This document shows, one piece after another, positions 17,773-26,867 of a stretch of 64,000 nt of DNA (positions are counted from its first letter, which is position 1; the number at the start of each line of letters is the position of its first letter). The stretch lies in NCBI GenBank assembly GCA_902529515.1, contig CABZWX010000001.1, positions 118,670 through 182,669 of the forward strand, in the 5' to 3' direction. The stretch comes from an uncultured SAR116 cluster alpha proteobacterium (GTDB lineage: Bacteria > Pseudomonadota > Alphaproteobacteria > Puniceispirillales > Marisalimonadaceae). The notes under the pieces are model-generated. The model saw only the letters and a program-made list of their open reading frames with translations, was not told where the DNA came from and did no database searches. A program made the translations under genes and the position numbers.

Positions 17773-18465
17773 ATGACAATTGAGTTATTCAGAAACGATT
17801 CATATTTGATAGAACATAATACTATTATCTCTGAAATTGTGTCTGAAGGTTTAGTTCTAAATGAAACTATTTTTTATCCTGAAGGCGGTGGACAGTCTGG
17901 AGATGAAGGTTCAATCACAATAGATAATCAAACAATTGACGTTATTGGTACTAGATATATCGATAATAAATTAGTTCATTTGGTTGAAAATATTGATGGT
18001 TTAAAAAAAGATGAAGAGGTAAAATTAAATTTAAATTGGATTAAAAGATATAGTTATATGAAAGTGCATACTTCTCTTCACCTGTTATGTTCAATTATCC
18101 CTTTTCCTGTTACGGGAGGATCTATAGGTGATGGAAGAGGTCGTCTAGACTTTGATCTTGAAAGCAAGCCTGACAAAGAAGAAGTTTTAAAAAAAATTAA
18201 TCAATTAATTGATGAAGACTATTCAATTTATATAACAAGCATAACAGATAGAGAGTTAGACGAAAATCCAGAATTAGTAAGAACTATGGCGGTAAAACCT
18301 CCAAGAGGATCAGGACAAATAAGAATGATAAAAATTGGAGATAATATTGATTTTCAGCCATGTGGTGGAACACATGTAAATAAAACATCTGAAATTGATC
18401 ACGTCAAATCTGTAAAAATAGAAAATAAAGGAAAAATGAATAAAAGAATAATTTTAAATTTTTAA
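17773..18465 (+). CDS. Free-standing alanyl-tRNA editing protein AlaX
   Basis: A 230-residue trans-editing hydrolase that removes Ser or Gly mischarged on tRNA(Ala). Zinc ligands are visible: HTSLH (about residues 98-102) and CGGTHV near residue 197. The N-terminal glycine-rich motif FYPEGGGQSGDEG marks an AlaX-M type (longer form with a partial OB-like N-domain). An AAGG precedes the ATG. Its stop is only 4 bases from the stop of the convergent methyltransferase gene. Confidence 0.92.
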   Translation: MTIELFRNDSYLIEHNTIISEIVSEGLVLNETIFYPEGGGQSGDEGSITIDNQTIDVIGTRYIDNKLVHLVENIDGLKKDEEVKLNLNWIKRYSYMKVHTSLHLLCSIIPFPVTGGSIGDGRGRLDFDLESKPDKEEVLKKINQLIDEDYSIYITSITDRELDENPELVRTMAVKPPRGSGQIRMIKIGDNIDFQPCGGTHVNKTSEIDHVKSVKIENKGKMNKRIILNF

Positions 18466-18468
18466 AAA

Positions 18469-19293
18469 TTATTTTTTACAAACAATCTCAAATGGTAAAG
18501 TGCGCTTTTCTTTAATAGATTTCATTGAGTTAATAGATCTTTGTTTCATTGTAGCTCCACCAATCACATGAATTCCAAGAATAGGCTTTTCCTTTTCAGA
18601 TTTAATATCGACCATTTTTTCATAGCCTGAGATATATTTCTCTGATGTTTCAATAATTTGAATATCATAAAATCCAATTTCCTTTAATAACGAAATGGTA
18701 CTTTCAGGAGACAATAAAAAACTCATCTCAGATGTATCTGCCCATGGTAATGGGAAAATTGGATTTCCTTTTGGTCCTAATCCATGTTCTGAAAAAGCAA
18801 AAAAAGTCCCTTCTTTTAAAACTCTAAATGCTTCCAAAAAAAATTCTTTTCTGTTTTTGATATTCATAGTTACATGTTGCGAATATCCACCGTCAAAAGT
18901 TTCATCTTCAAAATCTAGAGTTTCACCATTTCCAATTTGAAGAGATACTTGCTTGGACATTGAGGTAAGATTGTTAAACTTATTACCAATTTCTATAAAG
19001 CTAGGTGTTATATCAATACCTATTATGAAACATTTAAATTGTTTTGCAAAATATCTTGCAGGTCCTCCAAGTCCACATCCAATATCTATGATTGTTTGAT
19101 TTTCAGATATTGGCATCCTTTTCCCGAGATCTACAGTAGCTGCAATCCCTCGAGCATGATACTGATCAATAGGAAATAAATCTTCAATCTCTAATTTTCT
19201 ATCATTTAAACCAGCCTCTGACATAGCTTTATGGATTCTTGAATGAATGTCACCTCGAGTCCAAAAAGTTTCTATATCAGATTTATTTACCAT
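18469..19293 (-). CDS. SAM-dependent methyltransferase (class I)
   Basis: A 274-residue methyltransferase with motif I DIGCGLGGPARYFAKQF (about residues 68-84), the acidic end of strand 2 (GIDITPSFIEIG) and the post-I/II region SQHVTMNIKNRKEF. The general architecture resembles sarcosine/dimethylglycine or sterol-type methyltransferases, but the substrate cannot be assigned. It begins 2 bases after the GMC oxidoreductase stop, so the two are likely one transcript and may act on the same molecule. Confidence 0.83.
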   Translation of the reverse strand: MVNKSDIETFWTRGDIHSRIHKAMSEAGLNDRKLEIEDLFPIDQYHARGIAATVDLGKRMPISENQTIIDIGCGLGGPARYFAKQFKCFIIGIDITPSFIEIGNKFNNLTSMSKQVSLQIGNGETLDFEDETFDGGYSQHVTMNIKNRKEFFLEAFRVLKEGTFFAFSEHGLGPKGNPIFPLPWADTSEMSFLLSPESTISLLKEIGFYDIQIIETSEKYISGYEKMVDIKSEKEKPILGIHVIGGATMKQRSINSMKSIKEKRTLPFEIVCKK

Positions 19294-19295
19294 TT

Positions 19296-20891
19296 TTAGT
19301 TATTCAATATAAAGTCAGCACAACGTTCACCAATCATCATACAAACTGCATTTGTATTCCCAGAGACTAGCGTTGGCATTATTGATGCATCAGCAATACG
19401 AAGACCTTTAATGCCATGAACTTTTAAATTTTTGTCAACAACTGATTCTTGGTCAAATCCCATTTTACATGTCCCTGAAGGATGATAAAGAGTCTCAGCT
19501 TTGTTTCTGATAAATTGCATAATGTCTTTATCTGAAGAAAAATTGTAACCAGGTTGAGTTTCGGTATCACAAAATTCTTTCATTGCTTCTGACTGCATAA
19601 GTTTTCTAATTAATTTAACTCCCGCGACAAGAGTATCTCTGTCTAACTGACTCGATAAAAAATTATATTTTATACTAGGATATTCTTCTGGATTATCTGA
19701 CTTAATATGAATGGTTCCCTTACTTTCAGGTAGGTTTTGATTAACAGTGCAGGTAATACCTGGTTCCTTTCCTAAGGTTCTTTTCCCATTATTTAGTACA
19801 ACCTTATATGGAATAAAATGTACTTGAATGTCCGGTGCAACTAATTCTTTTCTAGTTTTGAAAAATCCAAGAACTGGAGCTGATGGTAAAGTTAAAAAAC
19901 CTTGTCTCTTAAAAGCATAAGCTAGAACTTGTTTTATTAAATTCATACCTCGAGCTTTATCATTATATGATATTCCTCTTTTAGTAATATTATATACTAA
20001 TCTTGGACCTAAATGATCTCTTAAATTTTCTCCAACTCCTTTTAATTCATGAACTAAAGATATTCCTTTTTCTTCTAAAATAGATCTATTTCCAATTCCA
20101 GAAAGCTCTAATATTTGTGGTGAGTTTATAGCTCCTCCACATAAAATAACTTCGTTCTGAACAAAAAAATCTTTAGTTTTATTTCTATTTTTAACTTTAA
20201 CTCCAATACACGTCTTACCATCAAACAACAACTTTGTAACAAGTGAATTACTAATTATTGTAAGATTTTTCCTTGACCTAATCGGCTTTAAATAAGCTAC
20301 TTCTGCGCTCATTCTTTCGCCTTTAAAAATAGTTGTTTGGGTATAACTTATTCCTTCTTGTTCATCACCATTATAGTCTTTATTAACTGGAATACCTATT
20401 TCACCCGCACCTTTAAATAACCCGTCATAAATTGGATTTCTATCCACAACTTCAGAAATTTTTAATGGGCCTTCAGAACTTCTAAGTTCTGTTATTTCAC
20501 CTTGGTAATTTTCAATTTTTTTAAAGAATGGTAAAACATCGTCATAAGACCAGCCAGTATTACCCATTTGAGCCCAAGTATCATAATCAAGTTTGTTACC
20601 TCTGACATAGACAAGCCCATTAATAGAGCTAGATCCTCCAAGTAATTTCCCACGTGGTATCGGAATTTGTCTATTAGAAGTGTTTTCTTCAGGCTCAGAC
20701 CTATATCTCCAATTAGCTTTCGGATTGTCAATTAAAAGTGCAAAACTTGCTGGAAGTCTTGATAAAGGATGTGAGGATCTTCCAGCCTCTATTAACAATA
20801 CTTTGTTATTTGGATTTTCTGATAATCTATTTGCAACAGCACAACCAGCGGAACCGGCACCAACTATGATATAATTATAGTCTTTATTCAT
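19296..20891 (-). CDS. GMC-family FAD oxidoreductase (choline dehydrogenase-like)
   Basis: A 531-residue flavoenzyme oxidising an alcohol. It has the N-terminal Rossmann motif YIIVGAGSAGCAVANRLSE, the GMC signature 1 GKLLGGSSSINGLVYVRG, and signature 2 around ILCGGAINSPQILELSGIG. The active-site His lies in LYHPSGTCKMG and the C-terminal cap is SGNTNAVCMMIGERCADFI. Size matches BetA-type dehydrogenases. Whether the alcohol is choline, a glycol or another compound is unknown. Divergent from the TerC gene at 21040 across 148 bases. Confidence 0.92.
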   Translation of the reverse strand: MNKDYNYIIVGAGSAGCAVANRLSENPNNKVLLIEAGRSSHPLSRLPASFALLIDNPKANWRYRSEPEENTSNRQIPIPRGKLLGGSSSINGLVYVRGNKLDYDTWAQMGNTGWSYDDVLPFFKKIENYQGEITELRSSEGPLKISEVVDRNPIYDGLFKGAGEIGIPVNKDYNGDEQEGISYTQTTIFKGERMSAEVAYLKPIRSRKNLTIISNSLVTKLLFDGKTCIGVKVKNRNKTKDFFVQNEVILCGGAINSPQILELSGIGNRSILEEKGISLVHELKGVGENLRDHLGPRLVYNITKRGISYNDKARGMNLIKQVLAYAFKRQGFLTLPSAPVLGFFKTRKELVAPDIQVHFIPYKVVLNNGKRTLGKEPGITCTVNQNLPESKGTIHIKSDNPEEYPSIKYNFLSSQLDRDTLVAGVKLIRKLMQSEAMKEFCDTETQPGYNFSSDKDIMQFIRNKAETLYHPSGTCKMGFDQESVVDKNLKVHGIKGLRIADASIMPTLVSGNTNAVCMMIGERCADFILNN

Positions 20892-21039
20892 TATTATTAC
20901 CTTCGTATCAGAAGATAGTAGTCATTTATACTTTCATATCAATCGTAAAATATAATAAATTCAATTAATTTAAATTTATCACGTCATTGATAAAACATTT
21001 AAACAATGTTAACTATCCGACAAATTAGGAGATTAAAAT

Positions 21040-21648
21040 TTGCTTGAATGGATATTGGATGTAACTCAGATTATAATAGCTGATATTGTTCTATCAGGAG
21101 ACAATGCTCTAATAATTGGAATGGCAGCCGCAGCAGTCCCTGAAGAAAGTCGTAAAAAAGTAATTTTTATTGGATTAATGGCAGCTGCCGTTCTTAGAAT
21201 TTTATTTGCTCTTATTGCTTCTTATTTAATAAGCATTCCTGGATTACTTTTATTTGGTGGATTATTACTTTTTTGGGTTTGTTGGAAATTTTATAATGAC
21301 ATAAAAGAATTTTCTTCAAAAGATGAAGAAAAAGAAAAGCTCCAAAAAGACGTGTCTGGAAAAGGTCTGAGGGGAGCACTGATAACTATCATTATAGCTG
21401 ATATTTCAATGTCTCTTGATAACGTTATAGCCATTACGGCAATAGCAAGGGATAATAAAACCCTTTTAATTTTAGGAATAGCTTTTGCAATATTAATAAT
21501 GGCTTTGTTCGCAACTGCTATTGTTAAACTATTGACCAAGTTTAAGTGGTTATCATATTTAGGTCTTGCTTTTTTAGTTTACCTGTCATCTAAAATGACT
21601 CTAGATGGTTGGTTGCAAATCTACCCTTACATTAATAACTATCTATGA
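21040..21648 (+). CDS. TerC/YjbE-family integral membrane protein
   Basis: A 202-residue membrane protein of the TerC/Alx superfamily, linked in other bacteria to manganese or other metal export. Conserved acidic membrane motifs are IADIVLSGDNALIIGMA near the start and IADISMSLDNVIAITAIA near residue 120. Translation begins at TTG (21040) with TTAGGAG nine bases before it; no better ATG exists at the family start. No yybP-ykoY riboswitch was recognised upstream. The stop overlaps the convergent dctQM gene by 6 bases. Confidence 0.88.
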   Translation: MLEWILDVTQIIIADIVLSGDNALIIGMAAAAVPEESRKKVIFIGLMAAAVLRILFALIASYLISIPGLLLFGGLLLFWVCWKFYNDIKEFSSKDEEKEKLQKDVSGKGLRGALITIIIADISMSLDNVIAITAIARDNKTLLILGIAFAILIMALFATAIVKLLTKFKWLSYLGLAFLVYLSSKMTLDGWLQIYPYINNYL

Positions 21649-23700
21649 TCCAAGCCATTTTGGAAACCAAAGAGCAATCTCAGGATAAAACATTACTAAT
21701 AACATCCCCGTTATTTGCAGAGCTATAAATGGAAGAACAGATACAAAAATTTCTTGTAAGGTTATATCTGCTGGTGCAACGGATTTTAACCAAAAACATG
21801 CAGGTCCAAATGGTGGTGAAAGAAAATAAATCTGAATATTCATAACAAATAACACGCCAAACCACACAGCTGCCCACTCAGGCTCTAATCCTAATTCTGG
21901 TGCCATTCCAACTACAACAGGAGCAAACACAGGAACTGTTATAAATGCTATTGCAATCCACTCCATAAACGTTCCAAGGATAACTAATATTCCCATCATA
22001 ACAAAAACAATTCCTATAGCAGGCAATCCTAATCCTGAAAATAAGGATCTCATGAAATCTGCGCCACCTATAAGATTATAAATTCCAACAAATGCTACTG
22101 CTCCTAAAATTAGCCAAATAATTGTTCCAACAGTGGACATTGTTCCAGCAAGAGCTACTTGCAATAAATTCCAACTGTATGAGTTTCTAAACCAAGCAAC
22201 AAAAATAGCACCTAAGACTCCAACTGCTGCAGCTTCGGTTACCGATGCAATTCCACCATAAATTGAACCCATAACGCAGAATATCAAAAAGATACTCAAG
22301 AAAACTGCATAGAGTTTATCTTTAGACATTTTCATTTCTTTTTTTCTTGCTTTTGCTACTTCTTCTGCCGTAGGTGCCATTGCTGGGTTAATATTACACC
22401 TTGCTAGTACATAGATAGCATATAACCCAGCAAGCATTAAACCAGGAATAGCTCCAGCCATAAAAAGATCTCCAATAGCTACTTGAGCAGATAAGCCATA
22501 AATAATCATAATGATACTAGGCGGAATAAGGGTTGCTAATGCACCAGAAGCACAAATTAAACCAATAGACATTTTTCTGTCATAACCCAATCTCAAGAGT
22601 TGTGGTAAAGCTACTAAACCGAGCATAACAATTTCTCCACCCATAACACCTGACATTGCTGCCAACACAACTGCAACGGCAATTGTTTGAATTGCAACAC
22701 CACCTCTAAGCTTTCCAGCAAAAATTGACATAGCGTCAAATAAATCCTCTGCTACGCCAGCTCTTTCTAGAATAGACGCCATTAATACAAATAGTGGTAC
22801 TGCAATTAATGGATACTTTTCTAACAAACCAAAAGCATTGGTTGATACTAAATAAAGTCCGCCATAACCAAAATAACAAAGAGCACTAAGAACTGACACA
22901 AATAAGGTAACAACACCAAGAGGCATGCCCGTCATCATCAATACCAGCATTAACACGACAATTAATATGCTTGCAGTGCCTATATTCATATCCTGCATGT
23001 TAAGGTAATCTTGTGGGTTAATATGACTTCCGATTGCAGCATAGAGGGAGTTTATATATCCAGCGAAACTTTCTTCTCCTATGAAGTGGACTATTATAAC
23101 ACAAGTGATTCTCAAAATTATCAAACCACAAATTCCTAAAATTATCTTTTTTGCAATGTTAGAACTGAAATGCCTATATAGATTTATCATTAATTGAATT
23201 ATGTAAGTCGTTGCACCAATGGTAAGCATAGACTTTAAAATCATTGGCTGTGGAGAATTCCAGGCACTTCCCGCCTTTTCAAGCATCATTACTGAATCAA
23301 GAGCACGAATGACTGAATCATCAATTAGTAACCATAAAGCAATTATGCCAACCACATACGCAATAAGATCAAGCCACCATTTACCTCTATCTGATGCCAT
23401 TATATAAAAGACTGTTATTCCAATATGACGTTTATGCAAAGTTACGTAAGCAGCTGACAACATCCATGCTGTTGCAGCTAAAACCATTACAACTTCAAAT
23501 ACCCACTGAGTAGGGGCATCAAACACGTATCTTGATATAACTTCGTATCCTGTCACAGCAGCACATATTAAATAAAGTTGTGCTACAGCTAGTCCAGAAA
23601 ACTTACTGAAGTGGTCAAAAAAGGCAAAACGATCTTTCCCAGTCTCAAAATTTTCCATATTATCCAAGTCTAAATTTTGCTTTTGGACTGTTTCTGCCAT
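21643..23700 (-). CDS. TRAP transporter fused permease DctQM (system 3)
   Basis: A 685-residue fusion: residues about 25-190 form a DctQ domain (RYVFDAPTQWVFEVVMV, HKRHIGI), then a linker with an extra helix, and from about residue 255 a full DctM domain (GVMGGEIVMLGLVALPQLLR, PPSIIMIIYGLSAQ, SVTEAAAVGVLGAIF, FLSPPFGPACFWLKS). I place the start at the ATG at 23700 (MAETVQKQ), which has GGGGGAAA before it; an upstream in-frame start at 23733 would add 11 atypical residues and lacks such a site. Partner dctP is divergent at 23956, an arrangement seen in several fused-permease TRAP systems. Confidence 0.93.
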   Translation of the reverse strand: MAETVQKQNLDLDNMENFETGKDRFAFFDHFSKFSGLAVAQLYLICAAVTGYEVISRYVFDAPTQWVFEVVMVLAATAWMLSAAYVTLHKRHIGITVFYIMASDRGKWWLDLIAYVVGIIALWLLIDDSVIRALDSVMMLEKAGSAWNSPQPMILKSMLTIGATTYIIQLMINLYRHFSSNIAKKIILGICGLIILRITCVIIVHFIGEESFAGYINSLYAAIGSHINPQDYLNMQDMNIGTASILIVVLMLVLMMTGMPLGVVTLFVSVLSALCYFGYGGLYLVSTNAFGLLEKYPLIAVPLFVLMASILERAGVAEDLFDAMSIFAGKLRGGVAIQTIAVAVVLAAMSGVMGGEIVMLGLVALPQLLRLGYDRKMSIGLICASGALATLIPPSIIMIIYGLSAQVAIGDLFMAGAIPGLMLAGLYAIYVLARCNINPAMAPTAEEVAKARKKEMKMSKDKLYAVFLSIFLIFCVMGSIYGGIASVTEAAAVGVLGAIFVAWFRNSYSWNLLQVALAGTMSTVGTIIWLILGAVAFVGIYNLIGGADFMRSLFSGLGLPAIGIVFVMMGILVILGTFMEWIAIAFITVPVFAPVVVGMAPELGLEPEWAAVWFGVLFVMNIQIYFLSPPFGPACFWLKSVAPADITLQEIFVSVLPFIALQITGMLLVMFYPEIALWFPKWLGS

Positions 23701-23752
23701 GAAATTTCCCCCATACGAATTTTTAACTTGCAATTGTCTTAGAATTAAGAAC

Positions 23753-23758
23753 TATAAT
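23753..23758 (+). promoter_or_regulatory. Candidate -10 box for the TRAP system 3 plus-strand genes
   Basis: A perfect TATAAT at 23753-23758, 28 bases before the ATG of the small membrane protein at 23787. The best -35 match, TTGCAA (23728-23733), has a long 19-base spacer, so the promoter is tentative. Confidence 0.4.
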
Positions 23759-23786
23759 AGTACCTATTAGAGACATTAATTTTAGT

Positions 23787-23933
23787 ATGTCAAGAACCAA
23801 GGAGGAAATTTTGGCTAAACCTGTTAGAAGCGATCATGTAGATACTTACGGTCCCTGGGCGTGGATTGCTGGATTTGCTTTCGCGGTTTTAATTACATGG
23901 ATGATGTTTTATATAGCTGATGGTTTCAGCTAA
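23787..23933 (+). CDS. Tiny single-helix membrane protein beside TRAP system 3
   Basis: A 48-codon open frame from ATG at 23787 to TAA at 23931-23933. An in-frame TTG at 23811 has a strong GGAGG six to ten bases before it and would give 40 residues. The protein has a hydrophilic N-terminus (around AKPVRSDHVDTYG) and one strong helix (PWAWIAGFAFAVLITWMMFY). It lies between divergent dctQM and dctP and is 22 bases before the dctP start, so it is very likely translated with dctP. It may be an accessory subunit of the transporter; I know no described function. Confidence 0.7.
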   Translation: MSRTKEEILAKPVRSDHVDTYGPWAWIAGFAFAVLITWMMFYIADGFS

Positions 23934-23955
23934 TTTTCACAAAAGGAGGAATATA

Positions 23956-24972
23956 GTGAAAAAATATTTAATAAGTGCTTTAATCGTAGCTGGCCTTACC
24001 TTTACTGGCGCTGCTAGTGCGAAGAAGCTTAAGTTTCAAATGAGTTCTAAAGCCGGTGACTGGGCTCACACTTATATGGGTGAAAAGGCAAAAATATTAT
24101 CAGATCTTACTGATGGCAAATTACAAATTGAAGGATTACCAACAAAGTCTGTTGTACCTCACAGAGAAACAATTGATGCGGTTGCAAACGGTATCCTTGA
24201 CGGTGATTTCAATGCTATTGCATACTTTGCAGGAAGAGATCCAGCTTTTGCAATTATGGGAGATTTGATTGCAGGTTACGATACACCAAAACAATATCAA
24301 GAATATTGTATGCACGGTGGTGGAAAAGAAATGCTTCAAAAAATATATGATAGCGTTTTACCAGGTAAAATTCTTGTTTTAGGTTGTGGTCCTTACGGAA
24401 AAGAAGCTCTTGTTTCAAAGGTTCCAATCAATGGCGTAGCTGATCTTAAAGGTGTTAAAATTAGATCACCTGAAGGTTTAGCCGCTGATGTCTTTAGAAG
24501 AGCAGGTGCTTCACCTTCTTCAATTCCTTTCTCTGAGGTTTATACTTCTCTAGAAAAGGGTATTGTTGATGCCGCAGATGCTTCTGTTTATATTAACAAT
24601 CATGCTAGTGGTTTCCATAAGATTGCAAAGTACCCACTTTACCCTGGTATTCACTCAATGGCGAACCTACAAACTATTATTAACAAGAAAGTTTTTAATA
24701 AGTTGAGTAAACAACATCAAACTGCCCTAACAGTTTGGACCTACATGACTTGGACAGCTAAGCTGAGAGATGCTGGCCTTGACGGTAGAGCTCAAGTTGC
24801 AAAAGATAAGGCAGCCGGTGACTTAACAATCATCGACTGGCCAGTTAGTGAGAGAGCAAAGTTCAGACAAATCGCTGTTGAGGCGTGGAATTCTGCTGCA
24901 TCAAAAAGCCCACTCGCAAAAGAGGCTTTAGAGTCAAATCTTTCTTACATGAAGAAAATAGGTTTACTTTAA
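23956..24972 (+). CDS. TRAP transporter substrate-binding protein, DctP/TakP-like (system 3)
   Basis: A 338-residue periplasmic binding protein. I place the start at GTG 23956, which has AAGGAGG seven bases before it and gives a clean signal peptide (VKKYLISALIVAGLTF to GAASA); an in-frame start at 23920 would add an implausible charged leader. Family features are LKGVKIRSPEGLAADVFRRAG, with the ligand-binding Arg, and FSEVYTSLEKGIVDAADASV. These resemble oxo-acid-binding TRAP proteins that pair with fused DctQM. A terminator hairpin follows. Confidence 0.93.
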   Translation: MKKYLISALIVAGLTFTGAASAKKLKFQMSSKAGDWAHTYMGEKAKILSDLTDGKLQIEGLPTKSVVPHRETIDAVANGILDGDFNAIAYFAGRDPAFAIMGDLIAGYDTPKQYQEYCMHGGGKEMLQKIYDSVLPGKILVLGCGPYGKEALVSKVPINGVADLKGVKIRSPEGLAADVFRRAGASPSSIPFSEVYTSLEKGIVDAADASVYINNHASGFHKIAKYPLYPGIHSMANLQTIINKKVFNKLSKQHQTALTVWTYMTWTAKLRDAGLDGRAQVAKDKAAGDLTIIDWPVSERAKFRQIAVEAWNSAASKSPLAKEALESNLSYMKKIGLL

Positions 24973-24987
24973 ATATATAAATAATTT

Positions 24988-25025
24988 AGCTTGCTGACTT
25001 CTCTAGTTAGCAAGCTTTTCTTTTT
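24988..25025 (+). terminator. Rho-independent terminator after dctP (system 3)
   Basis: A 12-bp stem (24988-24999 with 25005-25016, one G-U pair) and 5-base loop, followed by a T-rich run (25017-25025). It begins 15 bases after the dctP stop and overlaps the 3' end of the convergent amidase gene. Confidence 0.85.
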
Positions 25026-26319
25026 CTAAAATATACTTACATATCTCCAACAATTTTAAATCCTCACTCCAATTTGTAATAAATTGAATGCCAATTGGTA
25101 AATCATCTTTACCTTTTAAAAAAGGAAGGCTGATTGCTGGAACTCCCATCATAGTCCAATATCCGTTAAAGATTGCATTACCAGTATCCATTAGATCGCG
25201 AGGTGCTTGTCCTGTTGCTGCAGGAGTAATAATAGCATCATATTTTTTAAAAAATTGTTTTAAAATTTGTTCCATTTTTTTTGCTTGTTCTATTGCTGAT
25301 ACATAGTCACTTGCTGATACTGGTATTCCTGCTTCGATTCTTTTAACAGTAAAGGGGTGAAGATTTGATCTATCAGTTTGGTAATAATTCATTAGAGAAT
25401 TAGCAATAGATCCGTTCATTATAATTTCATGTGCTTTAGCTGCATCGTCAAAATCTTTTCCAAGGTCTAACTCTTCAATGTCAAGTTGTACATTTTTTAC
25501 AAACTCTTCAATTCCATATTTCATATCCTCATCACCAAAATTCCAAACAGGCCCTCTAACAAATCCAAATTTAATTGGCTTATTAAAACTCATAGTTCTT
25601 TCATATTGGTAATTTTGAATCATATCTAAATCATTATTGTCATATGATAAAATTACTGAGGCAACTAAGTCTATGTCTTCAACACAATTTGCATAAATAC
25701 CAGGATGGTCTAATCTTTGAGAAATTGGTGACATTCCAGATCTAGATATCGTTCCAAATGTTGGTTTAAATCCTAATATACCTGTAAATGATGCGGGTCT
25801 TAAAACAGAACCGCCTGTTTGTGATCCAATTGCTAACGGTACCATATAGTCTGACACGGCAGCAGCAGAACCCGACGAAGAGCCACCTGGGGTGCATTCT
25901 AAATCTTTTGGGTTTTTTGTTTTACCAGGACCTGACAAGGCAAACTCAGTTGTAACACATTTACCCATAATAACAGCACCCTCATCTCTCAGTAACCTAA
26001 CTAAATGAGCGTCTTTAGATGGTTTTCTGTTTTTGCATAAGTGGGATCCATTTTCTGTAGGCATATCTTTTGTATCAATAATGTCTTTAATACCAATTGG
26101 AAGGCCATTCAATTTACCTGCGCTTTTATCTTTCCATCTTTTATCAGCTTCTCTTGCTTGCTCTAAAGCAAGTTTAGGATCTAAAAAAATCCAAGCACCA
26201 ACATCATCTTCTCGTAATTCTATTTGTTTTAAAAATGCTTTAACATACTCTTCAGATGAAAGACTACCTTCTTCCATCATTTTCAATGCTTCATTAGCGC
26301 CTAGTTTAATTAAGTCCAT
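25003..26319 (-). CDS. Amidase (amidase signature family)
   Basis: A 438-residue amidohydrolase. The amidase signature is intact: GGSSSGSAAAVSDYMVPLA then IGSQTGGSVLRPASFTG, giving the Ser-cisSer-Lys triad with Lys in GIKDIIDTKD (about residue 77). Such enzymes hydrolyse amides, or act as GatA; the length and the lack of a gatCB neighbour argue for a catabolic amidase. The last residues lie inside the terminator of the convergent dctP. The RidA-like gene lies 14 bases upstream in the same direction, so the two are probably co-transcribed. Confidence 0.9.
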   Translation of the reverse strand: MDLIKLGANEALKMMEEGSLSSEEYVKAFLKQIELREDDVGAWIFLDPKLALEQAREADKRWKDKSAGKLNGLPIGIKDIIDTKDMPTENGSHLCKNRKPSKDAHLVRLLRDEGAVIMGKCVTTEFALSGPGKTKNPKDLECTPGGSSSGSAAAVSDYMVPLAIGSQTGGSVLRPASFTGILGFKPTFGTISRSGMSPISQRLDHPGIYANCVEDIDLVASVILSYDNNDLDMIQNYQYERTMSFNKPIKFGFVRGPVWNFGDEDMKYGIEEFVKNVQLDIEELDLGKDFDDAAKAHEIIMNGSIANSLMNYYQTDRSNLHPFTVKRIEAGIPVSASDYVSAIEQAKKMEQILKQFFKKYDAIITPAATGQAPRDLMDTGNAIFNGYWTMMGVPAISLPFLKGKDDLPIGIQFITNWSEDLKLLEICKYILEKEKLAN

Positions 26320-26333
26320 CTAAACTCTCTTTC

Positions 26334-26720
26334 TTATTGTAATTTTGTAACAATTGCTTCAGCTTCAATTTCAACTTTCATTTTAGGGTCTACAAGAGCA
26401 GATACTTCTAATAAAGTTGATGCAGGCTTATGCTCTCCAAAATATTCAATTCTTTTTGGATTTATGATAGATCTATCGTTAATGTTAGTTAAGAAAACTC
26501 TCACTTTCACTACATCATTTGAAGAGCTACCAGCCGCATCAAGACAAGTATTTAGATCTCTCATGGCAATATCAAACTGATCTTTTGTGCTTTCTGGAAT
26601 TGTGCCGTCAAAATTCATTCCGACTAATCCTGAAACCCAAACTACACCATTTGCTTCAACAACATGACAATAGTGACTTACAGGTTGAAGTATATCTGGT
26701 ATTAATATTCTATTAATCAT
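26334..26720 (-). CDS. Rid-family (YjgF/RidA-like) protein
   Basis: A 128-residue protein of the Rid/YER057c family, start chosen at ATG 26720 (MINRILIP) because GAGGA lies at the right distance; an in-frame ATG 12 bases further up is inside that site. The C-terminal family stretch reads KPASTLLEVSALVDPKMKVEIEAEA. At the place where true RidA imine deaminases have Arg (PARS), this protein has Ser (PAST), so it probably belongs to another Rid subfamily without deaminase activity. Operonic with the amidase. Confidence 0.88.
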   Translation of the reverse strand: MINRILIPDILQPVSHYCHVVEANGVVWVSGLVGMNFDGTIPESTKDQFDIAMRDLNTCLDAAGSSSNDVVKVRVFLTNINDRSIINPKRIEYFGEHKPASTLLEVSALVDPKMKVEIEAEAIVTKLQ

Positions 26721-26836
26721 TTTAATCCTCATAAGTATTAATTAATTCGATATATTATTATCCTATAATAGTATCTAGAAAAATATACTTTGAAAAATAG
26801 TTTCAATTACTTTGCATGAATTTAGAAAATGAATAT

Positions 26837-26859
26837 CATATCAGAGTGTTTTTGATATG
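26837..26859. promoter_or_regulatory. Inverted repeat before the hydroxyacid dehydrogenase gene
   Basis: Perfect 7-bp arms CATATCA (26837-26843) and TGATATG (26853-26859), separated by 9 bases, ending just before the GAGGA ribosome-binding site of the gene at 26868. Could be an operator or a 5' mRNA hairpin; no regulator is apparent nearby. Confidence 0.35.
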
Positions 26860-26867
26860 AGGATAAT

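Noticed and set aside
20892..21039. yybP-ykoY manganese riboswitch before the TerC-type gene
   Set aside because: The 148-base gap lacks the conserved loop sequences and strong stems of this riboswitch.
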